Assembly: GCA_964443145.1 (NCBI GenBank)
Contig: CAYUBS010000012.1
Span: 1 to 40,336, forward strand
DNA: 40,336 bases
Source of the DNA: JAHEFT01 sp964443145
GTDB taxonomy: Bacteria > Pseudomonadota > Gammaproteobacteria > Xanthomonadales > SZUA-36
Reading direction: 5' to 3'
Shown: one piece after another, positions 7,018 through 15,816 of the stretch
Numbering within the stretch: position 1 is the stretch's first letter
Layout of the letters: every line of letters begins with the position of its first letter
Translations under genes and position numbers: made by a program
Notes under the pieces: generated by a model
Seen by the model: only the letters and a program-made list of their open reading frames with translations
The model's database searches: none
What the model was told of the DNA's origin: nothing

Positions 7018-7563
7018 TCAGTTTGCGGGAGAAAACTCTACCGAACCGGCACCACCATTAGCAGAAGGGTCAGCATCACCACCCTTTTCCTGCTCTTCCA
7101 TCATCTGTTGCATGCGCTGGGCATAAAGCTGGTCGAAATTGACCGGTTGCAGAACCAACGGTGGAAAACCACCATCTGCTACCAGGGTCGAAATTGTTTG
7201 CCGTGCATATGGGAACAGGGTGCTCGGGCACATGGTGTTCATGACAGCATGGGTTGCCTGCTCATTGAAACCATTTACCGTGAAAATACCGGCCTGCGCT
7301 ACTTCTGCGAGATAGGCTGTCTTTTCGCCTACCGAAGCGGTAACGGTGACGGTCAGTACAATTTCGTGCACACCCTCACCCAACGGCTCTACGCGCTGCG
7401 CCAGGCTCATTTTCACATCAGCCTGTCCTTCTTCCTGGAAAATCTGAGGCGCTCCCGGAAGCTCGAAGGATACGTCCTTCGTATACAACTTCTGGATCTG
7501 GAACTGTGTCTGTGCTGCGTCTTCCGGCGTCATGACCGGATCCTGATTCTGTTCTTCTGCCAT
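7018..7563 (-). CDS. secB: Protein-export chaperone SecB
   Basis: SecB is the cytoplasmic tetrameric chaperone that holds preproteins unfolded and passes them to SecA. The 181-residue product has the expected core, including FQIQKLYTKDVSFELPGAP near 22-40 and the LFPYARQTISTLV segment. It is longer than the usual 150-165 residues because of a Gly/Ala/Ser-rich C-terminal tail after the QMMEEQ helix. The ATG at 7563 (MAEEQ) is chosen over an in-frame GTG three codons earlier because GAGTGAG is well spaced for it. It sits between the rhodanese gene and gpsA, and the grxC gene found here in Escherichia coli is absent. Confidence 0.95.
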   Translation of the reverse strand: MAEEQNQDPVMTPEDAAQTQFQIQKLYTKDVSFELPGAPQIFQEEGQADVKMSLAQRVEPLGEGVHEIVLTVTVTASVGEKTAYLAEVAQAGIFTVNGFNEQATHAVMNTMCPSTLFPYARQTISTLVADGGFPPLVLQPVNFDQLYAQRMQQMMEEQEKGGDADPSANGGAGSVEFSPAN

Positions 7564-7627
7564 GGTTCTCACTCTTTAGGTGTAGGGCCGCAGGTTAATG
7601 TCCTGCGACAAAAGGGGGATTATCTCA

Positions 7628-8053
7628 CTATTTAGTGGTGACCGGGAACTGATCGGATCGCCAGGCGGACATACCGCCCTTCAGCACCGCGACATCGCCT
7701 GCACCCATTTTTTTCAAGTTTCCTGCTGCAGAAATTGCCGTCTGGCCTGACTTGCAGACCACCAGCAATTTGCTGTCCTGGAGCTTTTGCACCTCAGCAT
7801 CCGGAGTCGCCAGACGGGACGGAAGAATATGGCGAGCATTCACGATGTGGCCCTTGTTGAAATCTGCGAGCGATGAGATGTCAATGATGACCGCTTCCGG
7901 ATCGTTGATCCACGGCACAGCCTCGGCCGGCGTCAATTCTGCCAAACCCTGGATTTTGCGCATCAACTCGGTCCAGACCAAAAGCCCGAGAACCACGATG
8001 AAACCGCCCACCAGGAGTAGGTTGTTACTTGCAAATTCGAGTACCTGCTCCAT
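7628..8053 (-). CDS. Membrane-anchored rhodanese-like protein (YibN type)
   Basis: This 141-residue protein has an N-terminal membrane helix (about 11-28) and a single rhodanese domain (about 40-137). The active-site loop is C100-KSGQTA, so the sulfur-carrying cysteine is present. The domain ends in the usual GGMSAW pattern. The domain faces the cytoplasm if the short N-terminus is outside, which is inference. Position upstream of secB matches E. coli yibN. The physiological sulfur acceptor is not known; links to protein export are suggested only by gene order. Divergent from gpmI across 143 bp; a TTGACT at 8099-8094 may be part of its promoter, but I could not find a convincing -10. Confidence 0.88.
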   Translation of the reverse strand: MEQVLEFASNNLLLVGGFIVVLGLLVWTELMRKIQGLAELTPAEAVPWINDPEAVIIDISSLADFNKGHIVNARHILPSRLATPDAEVQKLQDSKLLVVCKSGQTAISAAGNLKKMGAGDVAVLKGGMSAWRSDQFPVTTK

Positions 8054-8196
8054 TCTTTAATATCTCTTTTGTGAAATAATAATGTTATCCCACAGTCAAC
8101 GGGCTGACTGACGACTTTTGAACCGCCGGTCATCCGGCTGTGGGCCAGTGACATTTGGTGTCGACAAAGCGCAATTGCAAGTAGGTATAAGCAAAT

Positions 8197-9744
8197 ATGA
8201 ATGACAATATGAAACGCCGCCCTCTCCTGTTGATGATCCTGGACGGCTGGGGTTACCGGGAAGAAACTGAGAACAACGCCATCGCGCTTGGAGAAACGCC
8301 CTGCTGGGACAAACTCTTGCAGCAGAACCCCCATGTTCTGATCGAGACATCGGGCGAGGCCGTGGGGCTTCCTGACGGACAGATGGGCAATTCTGAAGTC
8401 GGCCATATGAACATCGGCGCCGGCCGCATCGTGTACCAGAATTTCAGCCGGATAACTAAAGCGATCCAGGACGGCAACTTCACTGAAAATCCACAGCTAT
8501 GCAGCGCCATCGATACGGCTGTGAAAAACGGTAGCACGGTGCATGTGATGGGTCTGCTCTCACCCGGCGGCGTACACAGTCACGACGATCATTTTATTGC
8601 CACGGTGCAGATGGCCGCTGACCGGGGTGCGCCCTCTATCGCCGTGCATGGTTTTCTGGACGGTCGCGACACGCCGCCACGCAGTGCAAAGCCGTCTATC
8701 CTGCGCATGCAGGAGGTGCTCGACCAGATTCCCGCTGCGGATTTCTCCACCATCAGCGGGCGTTACTATGCAATGGACCGGGATAAGCGCTGGGATCGGG
8801 TTGAACGGGCCTACCACGCGATTAGTTCTGCCAAATCCGACCAGCATGAAACGACCGCACTTGGCGCACTGGAACAGGCTTATTCACGGGATGAAAACGA
8901 CGAGTTTGTGCAGCCAACCGTGATCGGTGATGCCCGTGGAGTCCAGGACGGCGATGTCGTCATCTTCGTTAATTTTCGCGCGGACCGCGCACGTGAAATC
9001 ACCATGGCTTTCGTCAATCAACCCTTCGATGGCTTTGAGCGCAAGTACATCGAACTGGCCGACTACGTATGCATGACGGAATACATGGCCGGCCTGCCGG
9101 TTTCCGTGGCGTTTGCGCCGACCACATTGCCACGCCTGTTCGGTGAGGAACTGGCACAGGCTGGTCTGCGGCAACTGAGGATCGCGGAGACAGAAAAATA
9201 TGCGCACGTCACATTTTTCTTCAACGGCGGACAGGAAACCCCCTTTGCGCTTGAAGAACGGATATTGATACCTTCGCCGAAGGTGGCCACTTACGACCTG
9301 CAGCCTGAAATGAGTGCTCCGGAGCTTACACAGAAACTGGTGCAAGCCATCGAATCTGCGGCCTACGACGTGATCATCTGCAACGTGGCAAATCCGGACA
9401 TGGTCGGGCACACGGGCAGCCTCGCTGCAGCCTTGCTGGCAGTTGCTGCCGTGGACCGCTGCCTGGGCGCAGTCCGGGACGCCATTGACCGGGTCGGCGG
9501 CGAGTTCCTGGTCACCGCCGATCACGGTAATATCGAAATGATGGCTGACCCCAGCACCGGCCAGAGTCACACCGCCCACACCACCAACAAGGTTCCGTTG
9601 TTGTTCCACGGCCGCCCGGCGAAAATGAAGGAAGGTGGTTCATTGAGGGATCTTGCACCCACAATGATGGCCCTGCTCGGCTTGCCACAGCCTGAAGAGA
9701 TGACCGGACAGCCTCTGGTGGAACCTGAAGGTGATCCGGCCTGA
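8197..9744 (+). CDS. gpmI: 2,3-bisphosphoglycerate-independent phosphoglycerate mutase
   Basis: GpmI interconverts 3- and 2-phosphoglycerate in glycolysis/gluconeogenesis with two Mn2+ ions. The 515-residue protein has the alkaline-phosphatase-like metal motif MILDGWGY with D16, the phosphorylated serine S66 in GNSEVGH, the FVNFRADRAREI substrate segment, and the C-terminal metal ligands in NPDMVGHTG and TADHGNIEMM. Length and order of motifs are standard. The gene opens a plus-strand operon: the envC start lies 14 bp inside its 3' end. The first ATG is used; a second in-frame ATG four codons later is less likely because the GTAGG motif fits the first. Confidence 0.96.
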   Translation: MNDNMKRRPLLLMILDGWGYREETENNAIALGETPCWDKLLQQNPHVLIETSGEAVGLPDGQMGNSEVGHMNIGAGRIVYQNFSRITKAIQDGNFTENPQLCSAIDTAVKNGSTVHVMGLLSPGGVHSHDDHFIATVQMAADRGAPSIAVHGFLDGRDTPPRSAKPSILRMQEVLDQIPAADFSTISGRYYAMDRDKRWDRVERAYHAISSAKSDQHETTALGALEQAYSRDENDEFVQPTVIGDARGVQDGDVVIFVNFRADRAREITMAFVNQPFDGFERKYIELADYVCMTEYMAGLPVSVAFAPTTLPRLFGEELAQAGLRQLRIAETEKYAHVTFFFNGGQETPFALEERILIPSPKVATYDLQPEMSAPELTQKLVQAIESAAYDVIICNVANPDMVGHTGSLAAALLAVAAVDRCLGAVRDAIDRVGGEFLVTADHGNIEMMADPSTGQSHTAHTTNKVPLLFHGRPAKMKEGGSLRDLAPTMMALLGLPQPEEMTGQPLVEPEGDPA

Positions 9745-10909
9745 GACCCTGAAATATTCAAACTTCAGCCTGGCGGCAATTACACTCCTGCTGCTTTGTT
9801 CCGCGTGCGCTTGCCGCTCGGCCAATGCCCAGGAACTGGACAAGTCACAGGCTGAATCCCGGCTGGGCGAGGTCACCAGGGCCATTGGCGAACTGAAGGA
9901 GCAACTGGCTTCCGCACGGGCGGATCATCGCAAGGAGCAGAGCCAGCTGCGCGAGCTGGACCTGGCCATCCAGAGCGCCAATAAAAAGTTCCGTGGGTTG
10001 GAACAACAAAAGACCATTCACCTTGGCCAACTGGCTGAGCTGGAAGCCCAACGTGGGACATACCTCGACAGCCTGGAACAAAGGCTGGATCAATTGGGCG
10101 AGCAACTGAAGTCCTCCTACCGGATGGCCGGACAATCGAGGATGAAACTGGTTCTGAACCAGGATGACCCTGCCCGGCTGGGCAGAATGCTGGCTTATTA
10201 TGATTACCTCAATCGTGCCCAGGTTGAAAAAATTTCCGGGCTCAAGGAAGCTTTGACCACGCTGGACAATATGCAACAATCGATAGACCTGGAGCTGGCC
10301 AGAATCGATCACGTCCAGGCCGAACAACGTACCATCCTGGCTGAACTGGACCAGCAACGGGACGAACGCGGACAATTGCTCGCACGACTGGCCGGGCAGA
10401 TCAACACCGACGAGACCCGCCTGTCGGAACTGGAGCAGAACCAGCGGGACCTGGAAGCCCTGCTGGAACGGCTGTCGGATGTACTCGCTGACATCCCGGC
10501 CGACCTTGGCAGCCGGGTAGGGGTAGCCCGGCAGAAAGGCCATCTGCCCATGCCGATCAAGGGTCCCGTCCGGCACGCCTTTGGACAAAGCCGGACTGCC
10601 GGGCTTAAATGGCAAGGCTGGCTGATCGGGGCGGACACCGGAACGGAAGTCAAAAGCGTTGCCTACGGCCGGATTGCTTTTGCCGACTGGCTACGGGGTT
10701 ATGGGCTGTTGATGATCATCGACCACGGCCAGGGCTATTTGAGTCTTTACGGCCATAATGAGAGCCTGTTACACGAAGTCGGCGCCTGGGTGGAACCCGG
10801 TGAACTTATTAGTGTCGTAGGCAGCAACCCGGGCAGCGACCAGGGTTTGTATTTTGAAATCCGAAAGAACGGTAAAGCTGTCGACCCGGCTGCGTGGCTG
10901 GCAAGATGA
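9731..10909 (+). CDS. envC: Murein hydrolase activator EnvC family protein
   Basis: This is a periplasmic activator of septal amidases at cell division. The 392-residue protein has a signal peptide (cleavage probably after SANA, near residue 34), a long coiled coil of about 35-260 with many Glu/Gln/Leu heptads, and a C-terminal LytM/M23-like domain from about 275. The LytM site is degenerate: the first metal motif is replaced by LKWQGWLIGAD near 292, and the final HxH becomes LYFEIRKNG. This is the pattern of E. coli EnvC, which activates AmiA/AmiB rather than cutting murein itself. The start is GTG at 9731, overlapping gpmI by 14 bp, so translational coupling is likely. Confidence 0.9.
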   Translation: MIRPETLKYSNFSLAAITLLLLCSACACRSANAQELDKSQAESRLGEVTRAIGELKEQLASARADHRKEQSQLRELDLAIQSANKKFRGLEQQKTIHLGQLAELEAQRGTYLDSLEQRLDQLGEQLKSSYRMAGQSRMKLVLNQDDPARLGRMLAYYDYLNRAQVEKISGLKEALTTLDNMQQSIDLELARIDHVQAEQRTILAELDQQRDERGQLLARLAGQINTDETRLSELEQNQRDLEALLERLSDVLADIPADLGSRVGVARQKGHLPMPIKGPVRHAFGQSRTAGLKWQGWLIGADTGTEVKSVAYGRIAFADWLRGYGLLMIIDHGQGYLSLYGHNESLLHEVGAWVEPGELISVVGSNPGSDQGLYFEIRKNGKAVDPAAWLAR

Positions 10910-10934
10910 TAAAGCTAATTGGACAATACAAAAC

Positions 10935-12227
10935 ATGATGAAAACAAAGCTGACTATATTTTCCAGCGCTCTGCTTATCCTTGCCGGAGTCACCTGTGCA
11001 CACGCTCAGGCCACAGATTCCAGCGAATCCCCAGAGGCAGAAAGCGGACAGGTATCGCAACTGACCCTTGACGATTTGCGGACCTTCACGGATGTTTTTA
11101 ACCAGGCCCGCAGAAACTACGTCGAAGACGTTGACGACAAGACCCTGCTTGACGCCGCCATCAGGGGGATGCTGCTGGAGCTGGACCCGCATTCAAGCTA
11201 CCTGCCGGTCAAAGAATACGGGGAACTGAACGACTCTGCCCAGGGCCGCTACAGCGGAATTGGAATCGAGGTGCGGGCTCAGGAAGGAAAAATTGCGGTC
11301 CAGGCCATCATCAATGACAGTCCAGCCGACCAGGCCGGAATGAACCCCGGGGATGTCATCACCTCGATAGACGGCCAGCCCATCAAAGGCCGTTTCCTGC
11401 CGGATGCAATGGACGAACTGCTGGGTCCGCCTGACACGACCATTGATCTGATCGTACTGTCGCCGGAGGGCGAGTCGCGCGAATTGACGATTACACGCCG
11501 GTACATCGTGCCGCCCACCCTCAGCTTCAGATTACTGGAGGGTTCCAACGGCTACTTCAAGGTCACACAATTCCACCGCCAGAGCGCTATTCACTTGCAG
11601 GAGGCCCTGGACTCGATCAAGAACGACGGAATTGAACTAAACGCGCTGGTGATCGATTTGAGAGAAAACCCGGGTGGCGTTCTGCAACAGGCGGTGGCCA
11701 TGGCTGATGGTTTTCTGGACAGTGGTTTGATCGTCTCTACACGCGGGCGCAATTCGACCATGCAGCTGGAATTCAGAGCCCAGCCGGGCCAGTGGCTGCC
11801 AGCGGATACGCCGATCATGCTACTGGTCGACCGTGGGACAGCTTCGGCATCAGAGGTGCTGGCCGGAGCGCTGCAGGACAATGGCCGCGCACTGATAGCC
11901 GGAGAACGCACCTTTGGAAAAGGATCGGTCCAGACCGTATTGCCGCTGCGTAACGGCGCCGGCATCAAGCTGACCACGGCGCGATACTACACGCCAAGCG
12001 GCCGCTCGATTCAGGCCGAAGGCATCAAACCGGACGTAATGCTTGAATCGGATGAATTGACGGAGACAAATGACACCAGGGGCCGTGAAGCCGACCTTGA
12101 AGGTCATTTAGGCAAAGAGTCGGTAAGCCCTGACGGTGGCTCTGCCCCTGCCAGCATCCCACTCGAAGGTTTTCCGCTGGAGGAGCTGCTCCAGGTCCTG
12201 AAGGACGAGGGCTTAATAGCCGGTTAG
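10935..12227 (+). CDS. ctpA: Carboxyl-terminal processing protease (S41 family, periplasmic)
   Basis: This 430-residue serine protease has a signal peptide ending in CAHA (about residue 24), an N-terminal helical region, a PDZ domain (about 100-190) and an S41 catalytic domain. The nucleophile is S304 in GTASASE and the general-base lysine is K329 in TFGKGSVQ, with the normal 25-residue separation. It is expected to trim periplasmic proteins, often murein endopeptidases or their regulators. An in-frame TTG extension into envC exists, but the start at 10935 (MMKTK) begins the signal peptide. It lies 25 bp after envC in the gpmI-envC-ctp operon. Its stop codon overlaps that of the convergent DUF1820 gene. 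Confidence 0.92.
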   Translation: MMKTKLTIFSSALLILAGVTCAHAQATDSSESPEAESGQVSQLTLDDLRTFTDVFNQARRNYVEDVDDKTLLDAAIRGMLLELDPHSSYLPVKEYGELNDSAQGRYSGIGIEVRAQEGKIAVQAIINDSPADQAGMNPGDVITSIDGQPIKGRFLPDAMDELLGPPDTTIDLIVLSPEGESRELTITRRYIVPPTLSFRLLEGSNGYFKVTQFHRQSAIHLQEALDSIKNDGIELNALVIDLRENPGGVLQQAVAMADGFLDSGLIVSTRGRNSTMQLEFRAQPGQWLPADTPIMLLVDRGTASASEVLAGALQDNGRALIAGERTFGKGSVQTVLPLRNGAGIKLTTARYYTPSGRSIQAEGIKPDVMLESDELTETNDTRGREADLEGHLGKESVSPDGGSAPASIPLEGFPLEELLQVLKDEGLIAG

Positions 12228-12556
12228 TCGGGTTTTGAGCGTCCGTGGGGCTGTACCGGAAACGGTGTCACTTTCTCACCGGTTTCGCGATCCCTGATTA
12301 GACACTGCCCGCGCTTTTCGACTTCTTCAATGCGCAAAACACTCTGGATCGGCAGGTGCAGAATGCGCGCATCCTTGAACTCATCGCGCATTTTTTCTTC
12401 GGTCGGGTCGACAACGAGGCCTTCCGTGGTGTCAAAAACCAGGTCCGAAACCTCGATAAACCCCCACAAGCCGCTGGAAGTCACGCCTTCGCTGAACAAC
12501 TCGTATACCTTGCCACTGTTCAGGAAAATAATTTTATAGAGCCGCTTTTCTGCCAT
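12224..12556 (-). CDS. DUF1820 family protein
   Basis: This 110-residue cytoplasmic protein has the DUF1820 pattern: RLYKIIFLNSGKVYELF at the N-terminus, a central WGFIEV segment, then HLPIQSVLRIEEVEKRG. The family is widespread in gammaproteobacteria and has no established function. It has no signal peptide or membrane helix. It is the last gene of the minus-strand run gspA-gspB-rhomboid-DUF1820, starting 27 bp after the rhomboid stop. Its stop overlaps that of the convergent ctp gene by four bases. Confidence 0.85.
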   Translation of the reverse strand: MAEKRLYKIIFLNSGKVYELFSEGVTSSGLWGFIEVSDLVFDTTEGLVVDPTEEKMRDEFKDARILHLPIQSVLRIEEVEKRGQCLIRDRETGEKVTPFPVQPHGRSKPD

Positions 12557-12583
12557 GTTAGATCTCTAATGTCCTTGATCGGA

Positions 12584-13270
12584 TCAGGGCCGTATCTGCG
12601 CCAAAGCCCTGGCAATCAGGGCAAAGCTCAGACCCAGCGCAAATCCTGCGAGGTGGGTCCACCACGCTACCGCAACATTTATGGGGCCAAACACGGTGTA
12701 AAGCAACTGCAGTGTGAACCAGGAGCCAATGACCAACAGCGCAGGAACGCGTGCGAACTGCAGGTAAACCCCGAGGGGAAGGAATAACCCGATCCTGCGC
12801 CTGGGAAACAAGCCAAGGTAAGCACCAACCACGGCGGAAACCGCACCACTTGCTCCGATGATAGGCGTATCCAGCCCGGGTACGCGCAGGGCCACGATGA
12901 CATTGGCGAGTGCACCGCCGAACAGGAAAATCAGGCTCATGCCGAATGCCCCCAGACGCTGCTCAACCTTGATCCCAAATACCCAGAGGTAAGCCAGGTT
13001 GCCAACCAGGTGAAGCCCGTTGGCGTGAATAAACAGCGAAGTCACAACTGTCAGTGAAGACAGGGTCCACCAGCTGGACGGACCTTCGCCCAATATCGCT
13101 GACGTTGTCGAAGGCTGCATACCACCCACATCGATCATGGCCTGTTGCATAACCGGGCTAAGGCTGCTGTATACAATCAGCGCAAATATGCACAGTAGAC
13201 TAATGCTAATGGTTACAAAAGGTGGGTGTGGCGGGCTATCCGACCAGTTGGTAACGATTCCGTTGGCCAC
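12584..13270 (-). CDS. Rhomboid family intramembrane serine protease
   Basis: This 228-residue polytopic membrane protein has the rhomboid catalytic dyad: S141 in GASGAVSA and H206 in WWTHLAGFALG. The HLVGNLAYLWVFG helix supplies the conserved His and Asn of helix 2 that shape the oxyanion site. About six membrane helices are visible, and an extracytoplasmic loop of about 35 residues lies between helices 1 and 2. It should cut single-span membrane proteins; no substrate can be named. The start is GTG at 13270, four bases after the gspB stop, suggesting coupling to the gspAB pair. Confidence 0.9.
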   Translation of the reverse strand: MANGIVTNWSDSPPHPPFVTISISLLCIFALIVYSSLSPVMQQAMIDVGGMQPSTTSAILGEGPSSWWTLSSLTVVTSLFIHANGLHLVGNLAYLWVFGIKVEQRLGAFGMSLIFLFGGALANVIVALRVPGLDTPIIGASGAVSAVVGAYLGLFPRRRIGLFLPLGVYLQFARVPALLVIGSWFTLQLLYTVFGPINVAVAWWTHLAGFALGLSFALIARALAQIRP

Positions 13271-13274
13271 CGGG

Positions 13275-14132
13275 TCAACCTTTCACGAGAAAGCGGTATT
13301 TCCTATATACGAAAATGGCACCGTCCCTGCGAATTTCATCCAACACCAGGCCGCTTTGCAACTCGTCCTTTTCCGTCAGGCGCTGACCGTCAGTCAGCAG
13401 GAACCGGTCACCAGGTCGTTCCGCGTAAACGAGTACGGATATTCTTATCACCGGCAGGTTATCTCTGATCCCCTGCGGCAACTCCCAGTAAGAGATTGGC
13501 TCGGAAACATGCGGCTCGACCCGCGATGTCCTACGCGCCGTGCTGTCTTCTACAGGCTGGGACGCTGCCTTTGCTGTCCTGGTGTCCGGCTCTGAGGTTT
13601 GTGGCGCACGGCTGGTCCTGGGCTGCGAATCTTTCAGGGCCAGTAGTTTATCGGTGTCCTTATCAACGGGTTTACCCTGGACCGGGTCCCTGGCCTGGAA
13701 TGACTTGAAAGACTGGTTGACCCGGGTCTTGTCTTTTGCTGCACTGTCTTTTGTCGCGCTGTCTGAGGCCATCTGCGGAGCCAGTTTCAAGCCACCCGGC
13801 ATGCCGGGTTTTTTCGCTGACTTTTCCGCCCGGAACGACTCGGTTGGAGTCCGTGGTTTCGGCTCCGTCATTTGTGTGGTCACTGTGCCATCTTCCTGTC
13901 GCTCAGCCGCGACCGCCACAATGGGCGCGGAGCCAGACTCCGGCACGCGAAACTGCTTCCATCCAAACCAGCCCATCACGCCCACACTGATGGCCACCAG
14001 GACCGGCACAATCCACTTGAATTGTTCGTCTGCCTGGGCCGATTGATCCCCGGTGTGGGTTTGCAGCGTAGGGGTCTGGCCCAGTTGCCGCTGTTGTTCC
14101 GATTTTTTCAGCGCCTCCAGCAAAATGGACAT
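13275..14132 (-). CDS. gspB: General secretion pathway protein GspB-like
   Basis: GspB works with GspA to place the type II secretion secretin through the peptidoglycan. The 285-residue protein starts MSILLEALKKSEQQRQLGQ, the family's N-terminal helix. It has one membrane helix (about 40-57), a long Pro/Ser/Thr/Lys-rich periplasmic linker (about 75-210) and a C-terminal T2SSB-like domain (about 213-285) beginning SYWELPQGIRDNLP. It starts two bases after the gspA stop and has GGAGAG inside the end of gspA. No other gsp genes are in the window, so the partner secretion system, or a pilus system, is elsewhere or absent. Confidence 0.88.
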   Translation of the reverse strand: MSILLEALKKSEQQRQLGQTPTLQTHTGDQSAQADEQFKWIVPVLVAISVGVMGWFGWKQFRVPESGSAPIVAVAAERQEDGTVTTQMTEPKPRTPTESFRAEKSAKKPGMPGGLKLAPQMASDSATKDSAAKDKTRVNQSFKSFQARDPVQGKPVDKDTDKLLALKDSQPRTSRAPQTSEPDTRTAKAASQPVEDSTARRTSRVEPHVSEPISYWELPQGIRDNLPVIRISVLVYAERPGDRFLLTDGQRLTEKDELQSGLVLDEIRRDGAIFVYRKYRFLVKG

Positions 14133-14134
14133 GG

Positions 14135-15802
14135 CTATGAGCTCTCCTCTGCTACCAGCACCAGTCGGGGCTCGGTGATGGTCGGCGCCATTAAGTGAAT
14201 CAGCGTATTCGGTCCGACGATCCCGTCGGCCTTTAATCCGTTACGGACCTGGAAGCCCATTAACCAGGTCTCAAAACCAGCATTGAATTCCTGGTCACCA
14301 CTCCAGGGTGACTGCGCAAATTCTGCCATTTCGATGACGATATCAACAGCCACACCGGACTCTCCACGGCGAATCTCAGCAGGCCAGCCGGGGGCTTGTG
14401 GCCAGGCGACGAAATACTCGCCCAGCCAGCGTGACTCAACGGCATCACGGGAAACTTCAATCACCTCGTCCCCGGAACCTACCAGCAAGCCGCGCTGCGA
14501 AAAACCACGCAGTACCAGGAAATGCGGACTGTCCTCCTGCAGGACCAGGACGACCGGCAAACCCAGGTTCCTGATACGCAACCAGGTTCCCTGGTCGCGG
14601 ACACAGGCAAATCCGGTGCCGGCCACACCATCACAGGCCGTAGCGATGGCAGTTGCCCCGGCCCTGTCCTGCCACAATTCAGCCAGTGTGCTCCATGCAC
14701 GCCGGTGCTCGTTGTCCAGCCAACGGGACTCAATCAGGGCCAGTGGTAACGGCTCGGGCTGCGATTCGGGTGAGTAGCCCCCTATCGCAGGCTGTTCCAC
14801 GATTTCAGCTGGGGCCAGGTCTACCGGCACCGGCGGCGTATCCGCCCGCTCGACCTGCGGGACAGGTTGCTGTGCAACTTGCTCGCCCTGCATGGGCGGG
14901 CCCCACATCAATACACTGATCAGGGCCAGCGCTGTGACGGAAGCGGTGGCTAGCAACCAGGGCAGGCGGGTCGAATGCACCCGCGCCTCACTCGGCTGGA
15001 CCTCGTTAGCCGCTGCATGGACCAGCGCCGGCGTTACGTTGGCCGTCTCCCGGGCGTAGGCTCCGGCCAGGGCACGGTCAGCGATAATATTGATCAGCCG
15101 GGGCACACCACCCGACCTTTGGTACAGCGCCCGCATGGCTGAACGCCGGAAAGGATTACGTTGAGCCCCCGCCACCTGGATGCGGTGCTTCACATAACCG
15201 TGGGTCTCTTCCTGGTTGAGCGGTGAGAGGTGATAGCGCGCTGTGATGCGCTGTGCCAGTTGCCGCAGGTCCTGCCTTTGCAGCAACTGCCGCAGTTCAG
15301 GCTGCCCCAGCAAAACCATCTGCAGCAGCTTGTCTTTCGATGTTTCCAGGTTGGTCAACAAGCGAACCTGCTCGAGGGCTTCGGGACTCAGGTTCTGGGC
15401 CTCGTCTATCACGATAACCACGCGCCGGCCCTGTGCGTGCTGTCCGAGCAAGTAGCTGTTCAGGGCATCCACCATCAACTTGTTGCTGTCGGCAATCCCT
15501 CCGGTGTCTATACTCAGTTCTTCACAGATCGTGGCGAGCAACTCCCGCGGGGTCATCAGCGGGTTGAGCACCAGCGCAACACGGGTCTCATCGGGCACCT
15601 GCTCCAACAGGCAGCGGCATATCGTTGTCTTGCCGGTGCCGACTTCGCCCGTCAACTGGACAAAACCACCGGCACCACCCTGGCCCACCCCATATAACAG
15701 ATGCGCAAGGGCGTCCCGGTGAGCCGCACTCAGGTAAACAAACGCCGGATCAGGCGTTATCGAGAACGGCACTTCGTTCAATCCAAAAAACTGCAGGTAC
15801 AA
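14135..15802 (-). CDS. gspA: GspA/ExeA-type ATPase with peptidoglycan-binding domain
   Basis: This 555-residue inner-membrane ATPase resembles ExeA of Aeromonas. The cytoplasmic AAA domain has the Walker A motif GEVGTGKTT (52-60), Walker B VVIVIDEAQ with D133-E134, and an arginine-rich sensor region. A membrane helix follows at about 284-305. The periplasmic part includes a C39-peptidase-like region and a PG_binding_1 domain near the C-terminus with FQVRNGLKADGIVGPNT. It uses ATP to help multimerise the secretin through the cell wall. The start is TTG at 15802 (giving MYLQFFGLNE) with GAGAG upstream. It begins 14 bp after putA on the same strand, probably by chance rather than by function. 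Confidence 0.9.
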   Translation of the reverse strand: MYLQFFGLNEVPFSITPDPAFVYLSAAHRDALAHLLYGVGQGGAGGFVQLTGEVGTGKTTICRCLLEQVPDETRVALVLNPLMTPRELLATICEELSIDTGGIADSNKLMVDALNSYLLGQHAQGRRVVIVIDEAQNLSPEALEQVRLLTNLETSKDKLLQMVLLGQPELRQLLQRQDLRQLAQRITARYHLSPLNQEETHGYVKHRIQVAGAQRNPFRRSAMRALYQRSGGVPRLINIIADRALAGAYARETANVTPALVHAAANEVQPSEARVHSTRLPWLLATASVTALALISVLMWGPPMQGEQVAQQPVPQVERADTPPVPVDLAPAEIVEQPAIGGYSPESQPEPLPLALIESRWLDNEHRRAWSTLAELWQDRAGATAIATACDGVAGTGFACVRDQGTWLRIRNLGLPVVLVLQEDSPHFLVLRGFSQRGLLVGSGDEVIEVSRDAVESRWLGEYFVAWPQAPGWPAEIRRGESGVAVDIVIEMAEFAQSPWSGDQEFNAGFETWLMGFQVRNGLKADGIVGPNTLIHLMAPTITEPRLVLVAEESS

Positions 15803-15816
15803 AATAGTCTCTCTGT

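Noticed and set aside
9845..10615. 256-codon minus-strand open frame inside envC
   Set aside because: It mirrors the Leu/Glu/Gln-rich coiled coil of EnvC; antisense of such a coil gives an open frame by composition alone.
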